From positions 7,812,001 through 7,876,000 of the forward strand of contig JAFFJZ010000010.1 in the NCBI GenBank assembly GCA_018340375.1: DNA of 64,000 nucleotides, given 5' to 3'. A program made the position numbers and the translations under genes. Position 1 is the first letter of the stretch. The number at the start of each line of letters is the position of its first letter. Positions 39,101 through 51,100 of this stretch are shown here, piece by piece. Origin of the DNA: Gonatopus flavifemur. Taxonomy: Eukaryota; Arthropoda; Insecta; Hymenoptera; Dryinidae. The notes beneath the pieces are model-generated. The model searched no databases, was not told the origin of the DNA, and was given only the letters and a program-made list of their open reading frames with translations.

Positions 39101-42100
39101 AAGAAACCTCAACCCGAACCTTAACCCCTAATGATTTGGGTTTCAGTCCCTGACTCATATTCCTATGAATGTATGCGGTTCCCACTATTCTATTTACTAA
39201 CAGCACATCCACCGATTTCTATGTCGCATTTCCGTGGACTCCACGTGGATATATGGTGGACGTGGATACGAAGATTCCACGTGGGTGCAACGTAGAAATG
39301 TCCGGTGCTATACGGATTGTGGTTTAAGTACTGACATGTGAAAATTGAGGAAGGGAATCATGGGGGATCTGTGAATGAAAATGTGAAATGTGATGTCGCA
39401 AAAAAGAGAAAACGATATCCGAGTTCCATGATTAGCCAATGAGCGAAGGCTGTCGAAGAACTCTTCTATTTCTCTCTTTTTTTTATCACAGTACTACACG
39501 TTTTCAGCCCACTCATCTCCTCTATCCTCACATCTCTATAGTTATTCACCGACGGAAACCATTTTTGAATTTGCTCAAAGAATCCTTGAAAAGAGGGAAG
39601 TTCGATCTGGAATGCTCTGTATCTTTATACACAGTAATTAACAAAAAAAAAACCGGAATTAACTGAAAATGATTTTTGAGTTGAAGTGAGAGTGAAAGTT
39701 ATTCCTATGTATGAAATAAGGGTTAAGATTAAGGTTGAGGTTTCCAAAAATAACGGTTGTGGTTACGGTTTTTTGTTGAGAGTTGCAGTCCCTGGCTGTA
39801 ACGACAATCGTTTTGCTAATTCAGCAAAGCAGATTCTTTGGAATCGCTTTTTCGGCAAGAATTTTTCTCTGCGTGCCCAGAAGTTGATGAAACTCCCGAA
39901 AACATTTTGGGTGTTTGGGAATTTTTCGTGCACTTTTGACCACTCGAAATATTATCTGAAATTCATCGCAAATTCCACGTTTTGCTGTTAAAGAAGTGGA
40001 TAATTAGAACAATATTGCAATATATTTCCCTCAGATCCCGTATTGGGAAATACAATTGATTAACTTTCCTCCACTCTCCTTCTTTCTCCTCTTTTTTTCT
40101 GACGGAGATATTGTTTATCCGAGATATCAATCAACAGAATATTTCTTGTATTCGATGATCACATTCAGTCGTTGTTTTATAATTTTTCAAACGTCCGAGG
40201 AATATTGCGTTGACGAAAGAAAAATGGATACAGGAATGAAAAAGTTTGTATATGGTGGAAAAGCGGCCATGCTTCCGACAAACGATTAGCGAATGGTGTT
40301 CGTAGTACACGCGCAAAAAGTTAATAGTATACTTTTCTCGGTACACAAAAACAGCAACAAATTTATCTTGTATACTTTTCACACGGTAAACCACGTTGTC
40401 GTTACAGAAATTCAGGAAAATAAGTCGATGGAACGATTCTTCCCTTTCATTAAGTACAAGAAAGCTCGTTTACCGTTGGACCTGCCATTATAAACAATGA
40501 ATAATAGGATCGGAAGATTATCATATCAAAACCATCGAAGCATCAACGGCTATAAAATTTTCAAGTTTCATCTGATTCCCCGAATAACGAAAAAGCTTTT
40601 TTACTCTCATATTTTTCACCAGAATAAAAGAGATGGAATGGAAAATGATAAAGCGAAGGTTTTTATTAGATTTCCGTTGAATAGAAATTGGATGAAAACT
40701 GCAAAAAAAAATGTTTCAAGTGGGACAAGGGAATATTTCGCTATCTAAAATGTGAATGAAAGAAGAAAAAAGTACTTTGGTATTGAGCTTTTTTGCATTG
40801 AATTTGTATGAAGACTTTTGTTTTAAGCGAATGAAGTCATGTAGGACAATCGTTTCAAAGAAATGTAGTTCTCTGTATGGTGGCAGGTTTTCTGAGCCTT
40901 TCGGGAGATGAAAGGTTATGCAATTGATAATGATTGAAATCTGGTAGCACAATCGACACGCACAATGGTGTAAATCCTTCATTAATCATTCCGTTTTATT
41001 CCTCAACTGCGACACTGTGAAAGCAACTTGGTATATATTTGCAGGAATATTGATATTCATATAGTTTATTCCATTCTCGAGCGAGGCCCTCTTGAATGCA
41101 TAGCAAAAACATGAATTATTCGATCACACACATTCTCAAAATGATAAAAATGATAAAAATACTATAATTACGCTGAAAATTGAACACTGCGCTGTAAGAA
41201 ATTTCTATGAGAAATTTCACATAAATGTTCGGGGGTAATTAACACATACATGCGTTAGGAATTTTCCATATTGAACCGGAAATTTACTGGAAAATGATAG
41301 TGAAAGTGGCATAAAATTTGGAATTTTCAATTGAATTTATGGAAAGTTTCATATATATTTACCGGAAATTGATTTTCTATCTCATAATCGGAATTTTCCA
41401 GTTGCTGTGTGTAGAAAAATTCCGATTATTTTTTACAGTATGAATCACTTAATAATCAATCCAGAAAAGAAGGGGAAAAACGAAATTGAAAAGGAAAACA
41501 ACAGCGGCAATGCGATTCAAAGATGAATTCAATTTCCGCCACAGAGAAGACAGGAATAAGAATTTAAAAATTAGGGAGGATTATATCTTGAAATCTACAC
41601 TGTAAAGAATGTGGGGAGTTTTTCTTCACACTGTTGGTGGATTTCATCCTCTCATCGTGGTGGAATTGTTATTCCATCAAAAATGAAGGATTTTTCCATA
41701 ACTTCGAAGAATCATTTTGAGGAAAATTTCACCAAATTATGGAGGAACTTTGCTGCCACTTTTTTATTGGGGAAAAATTTTGCGATCATTTTTTACAGTG
41801 ATAGTCAAATCAAATCGAATGAGATATTCACGATTTACAATGAGATTTGGTGGGATTCAATGAGGTTTTCATTAAACATGTTGATTGAATCTAATCGGAA
41901 TGAATAGAAAAAGTTTCGGAATTACATTACAAGAATTATGGGAAATTTTTTCGTATTCCAGTGGTCAAACGCGTCCCCTGTTCATTTTACAGCGGCGAAT
42001 GTATGATATAGGTTATTTTAAAATCAAGTGCAGATACATTTTTAGTATTCAAATATTGATAATATGGTGACAAGTTTGAGACAAGTATTGAAGAATACTT

Positions 42101-45100
42101 CAATTCTTCAACCGAGCACAGAATAGTATCAATAGTGTAACCTAGTGTTGATTTATTACAATATTTTGATGATAACAGGGTTGTTCCTCTCGGTAACAGA
42201 GTGGTTTTTCGTGTAAGTTAATCATGTCTCACATATTTGGATCAATTTAAAATTGAGTGGAAACACTCTGACTACAAATTTCAATAATCATAAAATAAAA
42301 ATTTATCCTAATAAACTTATGTAATATTTTTATTCTATAATCATCCAATCATGAACATATACTCGTTCAATGAATGTTGAACCCGAAGAAAAAAACGTAC
42401 TTCTTTGATCTAATGACTATTTTTCTTAGTAATATCGATTTCCATGTCCTGAAGATGACATCATTTTTCTTCATCCAAAGGAATCATTACGCAGTAAAAA
42501 ATTTTATGTTGGAAACAGTCCACTCAAAATTCGATTTGAAAATCAACGTAAATGAGTGTTAAATTGAGTGATTTTCAATGTAAGCTGTTAATTTCTCACA
42601 TACTTGTGTCGTTATTTAACACAAATTTCAAGTGGACCGTTTGGAACATGCAAGTCTGTTAAAAATACACCAAATTTTCTACTGTGTAGTTATCACTGAT
42701 GAAAAAACACTTATTTCGTTTTGAGAAGTACAGTATCCTAACAAAGATACGAAGTTCTAGAATATTTGCATATTTAATATGATAATCTTATATACTTATA
42801 TCTGAAAAGCCAAGCGATGGAAATGAAAGAATCATTTATTAATCTCCAATTGAAGATACGAAGAAAGAAATTGGAAGTTTCATTCTCAATGAATGGATTT
42901 GTTGACACAAGAACTTTGACATTCCCTAAAAGAAATATTTTTTGATCTGAAGGAAAAGACTGCAATGAAATCGTTTATTGATTATTCCTATAACATCACT
43001 CATAGAAAAGATAAATTTATCATTGCTATCAACATCAATTATTCAGTTTGAAAAATCCAAAATCCGGGGAAATTGATCTCTTTGAGATAATAAATTTGTT
43101 TTTGTTGGGTGAAATTTTATGAAATTGTGGTTATGATTTGCTATTAATTTGTATGCAATATTCATAGTATATCAATAATAATCATAAGTAATCGGTGCTG
43201 ATTTTATTTATGATTTGATATGAACTAGAATGGAACTTGAGTTTTCTCGATTATTATCCCAGTGATTTGTTTTTGAGCTACACGGAGAAAAGATAGTAAA
43301 CTGGTGACAACTACGAATTTCTGTACACAGTCGTTAACAGAGACGAGTAATGGTTCCTATTTTGGTATATTGAGATACAATATAGTATACCAAAATAGGA
43401 ATCATGACCAGTCTTTTGGTGAAAATATTCGCTCCACAGAGAAAAGTTTATATTAAAGATTACTATATTTTTATGGTACTCGTGGGATATACTTTATTAT
43501 GAGGCTCAGAACTATATTTATTTCAAATTATAACATATTTATCTTCATCCTCACGAGAGAGTATGGTAAATGCTCGTATACTTGTGGTTCATAACGACAT
43601 AATCAAGTATATTCCAAAAGTGCAATATAAATATAGTAATGTCTAATATGAAACTTTTACTGTGTCGTGGTAAGGTGCATTCGAAGCTGAGAAGACACGT
43701 AAAAATTCCTTGTTGTAGAGCAATACGCTTTATAAACGTTCAATGTCGTTTTGGGAAGAGTACTGTTACGCTCCATGAAAGGCTCCATGGAAAGAAATGT
43801 AATCAAATTCTTTTCTCAGTGTAATTATCAGAAAAATTCAAAGTTTTTCAAATTCCTTCAGGTCTTTTCAGTGTTTTCCAGTGAGTTTTAGAAGTTTGCA
43901 GTGGAATTTAGGGGAATTCTTAGAGATTTTCAGAGAAACTTTTTTCACCAGGGTGATAATAGAAAAACTGCGATGGAAAATCAGATTCAGATTGAGCGTA
44001 GCAAAATCCTTTGAAAAAGTATAGTACGATTTTTGATTTCAAAGTCGATTATTATTAAATACTTGGAGAACATTTTTGTGCATAAAATACTTGCCACCAT
44101 AAATTGTAAATTCAATCGAAATTAAATTGAATCATTTTGATTTTGGTCGATGATATAAACAATGATGATGTGTTTTATTATATTACAAATAATTAACAAT
44201 GAACCGATCCGCGCCTCGAAAAACCGTGGACTTCATTTTTGTTTTGCGTGAGAACGACAATATGGGATTTCGTACGTCAACTTTTTCGGTAATGTGGAAC
44301 TGCATCTCCCACACAAGTTCCGCTGGTATTTGCTTTCTCTGATATTAATAGCGATCAAGCATTTCAGATGATTACAAGAACCCAAGTAGTACAAGCAAAT
44401 CTTATGCATATTTTATACATCTCAATGTTGAATATTCGAATATACCGCGGAAATTCTGAAGACGTGAGAGGATATTTTATGCACGTTCGTGAAACATATC
44501 CTCGAGACATCGGCAATGTTATCGGCATCTCGAGGATTATTTCTAATGAACTATAATCGAGCTAATATAAATAATATAATCATCGTTGGATGTTCCGTAT
44601 CAACTCGAATATTTGTCAAATAGAACATGTGATACTATTATTCGAAAAATATTTACGTATCATAATATTGCAGCACACACGTTCAATGCTCGCAATAGAA
44701 AATATTATACGATGGAACATTATTTCTCGAATTCTTCTATAGATCGTAACTTTGCAAGGAAGGTGGATATTACGGTGGTGTTCCGAGTGGTATCATATTG
44801 TAAGGTAACGTTTTTATCGTTTTTGTTATGCGGGAATGCACATATATAGAAATTCAATGGGTGGAATCCTCATATACACATATAAAGTTTAAACGTCCAA
44901 TAATATTCCTATGTCATACAAGTTTTCATTAACGCGTTCACGGAATCAGAAAATATTGAATCATTCACTCACATTTATAGTTTACAAGAATAGGCGTGAC
45001 AATTCAAACGAACGAACGAACGAAAGCATTTCAGCGAATGGAATCAGCACCTTCTACGATGAAACTCATATATTTTATTTGGTTCATGGTATGAGATTTG

Positions 45101-48100
45101 AATCGATAATGCGAATTTGATATTCTTCGATGAATGAACTACATTCTTTCGTCATCGAATCTCATTACAAATAGTATTTGATGAAAAAATCCCAGTTTTC
45201 TCCCAGCCACAAAGTACATATAATAATCTAAACGTATAATTTCATAGTAGCTTAAAATTATCTAACCCAATATCTACAAATTACTCTCTTACGTACATAA
45301 TTACGAGACGTAGAATTTTAACAAAGCAGTTTTCTCGCTGCACTAGATTCCTACAACTCTCGCTATGCTACTCCGCCTGGTTTGTGACCTAATTCTGGAA
45401 AACAATGAATTTCAGGATAGAAGAAACTTCGTGTAACGCGCAACGGAGTAGTTTTGGATAAGATTGAGGGATAATAGATACAATTGAAAACGAAGAAAGT
45501 GATACGGGAATATCGAAAACTGTTCAAACTTGTTGATATTCGAATATAGAGGAAGAGAAAAAATGGTAGAATCAAGTATCCTAAAGGGGTCGTCAATTTC
45601 TCCATGGTGCAGCTGTTATTGATCGAACGAGGACTAGAAACATCAGCTCCACCAGTTACGCCGAAGCGTGTCCTACCTTGCCCTACCTCAAAGGATCAGT
45701 TCTTGGGATCAAAAGATCTAATTAAATGGTCGCTTTTTTTCATCTAGAATTCTCACTGTCATCCTCGTTATTATCACAGCTTTGTGAGAAAATACATGAG
45801 AGGGTTTTGATGAATAATTCATTTGGAAATAAACGTTCGTTTTAATTTTTATCTACATATAAATAAATTGGTATACTGATTTTAGAATCTTTCAGGGGAC
45901 AATTTTTCACGATTTGAAAAATGAAATTCTAAATTTGAATCTTTCGCTTTCGAAGAGCGATGAATTTTTTGCATCAAATCGAAAGATGCATAACATTGAC
46001 GTATCAAATGTGATGGACTGAAAAATTTTCACACTTTTGAACTACTGAATTAGAGATAACTAAAAGGGGATATCAGGATAAAGGAGGGAAATCAGTCCTT
46101 GCGCGATTTGGACTGACATTCACAGCACAAGTAGAATTCAGTAGGCAGATATGGAATTTTTAAATCTTGTAAATATGTTCTGGGAGTTGAAGAGGTTCGA
46201 GAGCACAGGGGAGAAAGAGAAATATTAGAAGTGACTGACTTTTGAAGACAATAGAGCAATGTTTATAAAAAAAATTACATATGAATTGGGGATGTGCAAT
46301 TGTTTACTGATGTCTTATCCAAGTACACGGAAAAAATATTATCTTATAAATTACATGTTGAAATCGTAGTACAGAACCATATTTGAACAAATAGGAATTG
46401 TTGGATATTAGAGACAGATTATATGCTGTTATAACCTTCCCATGTAAGAGTCGACATCGTAATATTCGATGTGACACGGGGTGACTAGTTACCCCAGGCT
46501 TTAAAAAAGTGGAATTGGAGGTCTCAAACCTTTCAAATAAATACAATAAACAGCATCTGCCGGTGACAGACATCTGTGAGGTGTAACTTCACTACAGAGT
46601 CAGCCTGCATAATATTTTCACGTTCCTAATCATGAATATGTATTTAAAATCTAATAAAACGCCAAAAAAGCCAATTTCATGTTCCTTTCCAGTAATTTTG
46701 CGAAATAAATACTTATACTTTTTGAATAATTGATGGATACTGTTATTTTTTCGTGGTAGGGGTATATATTGTGCGGACGACCCTGGAGTTTCAGTTGTTA
46801 ACATTGTAAGATGGCGGAGTAGTGAATTTTTTTGCAAGAAAAAGCAATTTTTCTTGAATTTTGACTTATATGACCAGTTTTTAGAACGCCATCTATAAAT
46901 TAACCAAGTTGAACCATTAGACATATTGAAGAACTAGTCAACGAAGATGACACAATTGGTTAAAAGTCTCAAAGCATCTACCCAGGTAAAAATTAACCAT
47001 GGGCGCTAGGTTGCCGCAAGGCTCCCCAAGATGGGCCGAGCCTAGGCTACCAGGCATGGCGCAACTCTGAAATGATAACATCATTCCAGCCTCAGCCCAT
47101 TTGTTTCCACAATCAAGACCCAACACTGGAAACAGGGTTGTGATAGCATATGCCGTCAATGGCAGACCATACAAAAATTTGTTCGCCAAGGATGAGCCAA
47201 CGCTGTAGCAATCTTGCGGCAGGGTTGCGCCCATCTCATGCCAATGGTCACTTTTATTTTTTATTGTAATTGAAAATAAAATAAAAAATCCATTCTATCA
47301 TTTCGATTGAACGAAATGAATGTCGGAGAATTTCAACATGTAATTTTTCTGATTAGTTTAAACTGATGAATGACGTAAATCCGGTGGTCCTGGCGTAGAA
47401 GTAGGCGGGTCTGGAAACAGATGAAGAATTATTTCTGTCATGGAATCTTCAAAGGAGACTTATATATTGATTGAATGCTTGGTTCGCCACTCGCAGGAAA
47501 CAAGCATCACTCTGGTGAGAGTTATTGTAATTTGCTGTTTGAGAAGGAAGTTTCACTCTTAGCCAAGCTATTACTCAAGTCGAGTCAAGCCAACACCTAA
47601 ACTGAGCGAGGCCATCGCCCAAGCTGAGCCAAGCTATCGCCCAAGCTGGACCAAGCTACGACCCATGCTTGGTGCAACATGAGAATCCATTGTCATTCAG
47701 AGTTGCCTAATGCTTGGAGCAGTGTCCCGCCAAGCCCTAGAGAGCCTCTGTTGAAAGCATGCTTTTTCCTTCAAGCAATATTGGTTGAAGGATGGACCAA
47801 GCATGGCGCAGCCAATGATCAATGATGGATCAATGAAGTCGATTTATGACTTCCCATATTGGTACAATGTTTAGACCATTGTCAACCATCCTTGTCCCTA
47901 CATAGATTGCCCAGCTTTGGCTGGCAGCCTTGCGTCTAGCTATATTCCGTCGTCAGCATTGGCGGAGCCTGAAGATTTTTACATGGGTACACATCTTGTC
48001 CGACCAGGGGTACGTTCCCTTATCGTTACTCGGTGAACGCAGTGAAATTCATTACTATTGGACCATCTTTGGAGAAAAGGAGTATTGTATAAGGAAAAAC

Positions 48101-51100
48101 GCGCTCCTAACAACACAAACACGTGGTTATATCCATATATACGTCTACGTGTATGTGTAATCGTTGGTACCAACCAAGTTTCAGATAGCGCTAGTGAATT
48201 TAGTATTTTTCATGATACAGGGCCTTTGGTACCCTGTTGAAAATTGTAGCATCTTCTCATCGGATTCAACATACACGGAGAAAACAAAATAGTACTGGCT
48301 GCTACACCGGATAGTACTCAGTGACATCTGAAGTAAAAAAAATTTCAGATAGCAGCCACTACCATCCAAACAGCATCCAGTACAATCTACGTTATACTTA
48401 GTAACATCTGACATAGCATTGAATATAACGTAGATTGTACTGGATACTATTTGGATAGTAGTGGATGCTATCTGAAATTTTTTTCACCTCAGATGTCGCT
48501 GAGTACTATCCGGTGTAGTACCCACATAACAATTTTGGATCACTCTTTCGGATCATTCTGAAAGATATCTTAAAGAATTCGAAAAGATGTCTTATGAAAC
48601 ACCAAAAGATCTCTTTTGGAAGTCTTCATGCGAGATTTCTTGGAGTTTTCTGAAGGTATCTTTGAGAATTCTTAAAGATATCTTTAGGGGTTTCATAAGA
48701 CATATTTTAGAATTCTTCAAGATATCTTTTAGAATGTTCCGGAAGAATTCCTCAAAATTGTTATCTGGGTAGCCAGTACTATTTTGTTCTCTCCGTGTAG
48801 GAGCCTTCCGAAGTAGCTGATCCAAGAACTTAAAATGCTTAAAAAGTGATCCGGATCACTTGGATCAACTATTTCGGCAAGTTCCATAGAAATAGGTTCA
48901 CGTTTCTGTTCTATAATTATAATTTCCTTCAATAAGCAATTGAACTCTGATTAAATATTCTAAAAGAAAAGTAACAACAACAATTGGAGACCAATTTCGA
49001 CAAAAAAACAATTCTTTCAAAGAATTCTTCCAGAACTCCTTCAATAATCTTGAATTTTCAAACGGTTCTTGAAGGATTCTTTGACGAATTCTCCGCTGTT
49101 TGGGATTTCGATTTTGATACTACCAAATTGTAATCTGTCGCTGTCTTCTCTGAGCCAATTCATTCCTCTATTGGTATCAACCTTAGAGCATATACCACTG
49201 GAGCGAGCGAAGGCTACGGAATAGTGTGGTTAGTTTGAATTAAAGATAGAATGAGAGTTCCGACTTTTAGGTAGTGCTATCTTTGTTTATATCTCATTGG
49301 ATGAAAAGAGAGACAACCGCCTAAAAGTCGGATCTCTCTCTCTCTCTCTCAATTTAACCACACTTATTTCTATTGAAATCATAGGCAATGCTCGCTCCAG
49401 TAGTATAAGCTCTAAGGTATTAACCGTTCTTTATTCAATCAAAAAAATGACAAACTGGGTATCAATTTCTGGATGCTTTCATAGGGCAAACAAATAGATA
49501 TAGAATGATAGGATGACGGTGAATCTATTCCTATGATCCACCGCCAGAGGACAGGTGAAACTTTTCTACTATCGACAAAAACAAGTAACATTCGTGAGCA
49601 GTGTTATCAGGTTAAGGGAAATATTAAAAGCTCTCTACTATTCTACTCTAGCTATTTCATTGTCAGACTCTCTTAGAAATCTTCCCAATCTGACAATTGT
49701 GTTCGTCGAATCTCTTTGATTTCCTGTCCACGGTTTAACTCACTCCAAACACGTGTTTCAAATTTTTCAACGATCCACGAGATCTGAAGTGAGCTATTGA
49801 TCAAAAACATTTGTTGTTCGATATAAGCCAGAGCAACATCTAACCTATGAATAATATTCTAAGATATAATAGTTTTACGAGTTACCGAATGTGAATGATC
49901 GCTCATTTTTTACCACAATGACTTCAGTTACGGAAAAAACTTCAAATAATGCACAAGAAACACGCAAGAATCGAGGTAAAAATTGTTTTGAAGGTTCAAT
50001 CAACATTGTTTAGAGCTTAATTGTAATTATACATAACTTGACATCAGCGGAGTGATTTTGATCATTCACCGTGAAAAATTATTCTAACGAAATTTATCAC
50101 CAAATCGATCAGGATTTCTATCTTGGAATTAGAGAAAATCTTTTTCCTCTGATTGGAAACTTTTATTTTTTTATTATCGATCGAATGAAGTAAGTAATGG
50201 GAGTTGTGATTTAATGGTATCACCTCTATAAATTGAACTTTCTCAATTCTCATTCTAATCAAATTCACTCTTTAAATCTGGAAGATTGAAGACAGATGGT
50301 TTCTCTTCATTTAGTCTCAAAATTTATATAAAAATGGTCATGAAATTTAAACTTTAGATTACCATTTAGAAAAAAATAAAATTGACATAACTATGCATGC
50401 AAAATTGATTGCTTAGAATCGAAATCAAATTTCACAGCGATGTAAACATCTCTTCACACTTGGTATTATTTATTTATATGTTAAGGTGATACCAACGCCG
50501 GGACATTATCCAAATTTGTTCTGACATTTTATCCGAAAATGAAGCAATAAAATCAAAATATCGCTCTATACGGAGACCAACTTTTGCAAATTACTCGAAA
50601 AAAATCTGAAATTTCCAAGAATTTTGTATTTCGAAAAAATCCTTTTTTGAAGCTAGTATCCACTCGACGGTGAACTCACAACGAAATTTAACGAGAAAAA
50701 TTCAGTATACCATGCTCGAGTTAATATTTTTTCAATGTTTCTTCTATAAATACAATACCAAATTATAGCTAACTTATAAGATATAATTTATCACGTTTTC
50801 CTGTATAATGAACAGTGATGTTGAAACATGGGTGTTCAATAAGAATCTTTATTTTTCAGGTCAGCAGAGTCAACAAAATGAACAGGAATTGGCGACGAAG
50901 ATGCTCCAAATACAAAGTAAAAGATTCTACCTTGATGTAAAGCAAAACAGACGAGGGAGATTCATCAAAGTTGCAGAGGTAAATTTCCTGCTGTTTTCAT
51001 TGAATCGCGAATATCCTCGGTGTTTCTCACACAATAGTCAAATCAGTGGATAAGTATCTATCTAATGATGCATTGGCTAAAATTTTCGAACGAATTCTTC

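Larger units (their letters stand above)
32313..39156. mobile_element. Second-layer foldback element, split by the BEL insertion
   Basis: The left arm, starting CAGGGATTGAAACCCAAATC, is inverted with the right arm ending GATTTGGGTTTCAGTCCCTG. Both arms contain degenerate GGTTAGGGTT/AACCCTAACC words and AAAACTTTCATTGAT/ATCAATGAAAGTTTT next to the BEL target site. The BEL element landed near the loop. A further 39157-39797 stretch that ends GCAGTCCCTGG belongs to the same or a related element. Confidence 0.7.
32141..39875. mobile_element. Foldback hairpin split by later insertions
   Basis: The left arm (32141-about 32310) begins CACTCGGAGAAGAAGATTGG and is rich in AGCAAA/TTTGCT words. The right arm (about 39797-39875) ends GCAAGAATTTTTCTCTGCGTG. 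Together they match the intact hairpin at 31761-32060. Everything between is a later insertion: a second foldback element and, within that, the BEL element. Confidence 0.7.
18305..50859 (+). other. Pur-alpha: Large Pur-alpha intron (32.6 kb)
   Basis: Bounded by GTGAGT and TTTTTCAG. It holds the BEL retrotransposon, many foldback elements, tandem repeats and two promoter-like intervals. Unassigned stretches such as 18720-19500, 21361-23100, 26350-27000, 32061-32140, 39880-41189, 41801-42489, 42690-43280, 43825-46930, 47240-47500, 47680-48270 and 48800-50480 show no exon, RNA gene or clear element end that I could support. 44200-44560 and 45300-45730 look unique and less AT-rich than their surroundings. 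Confidence 0.75.
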
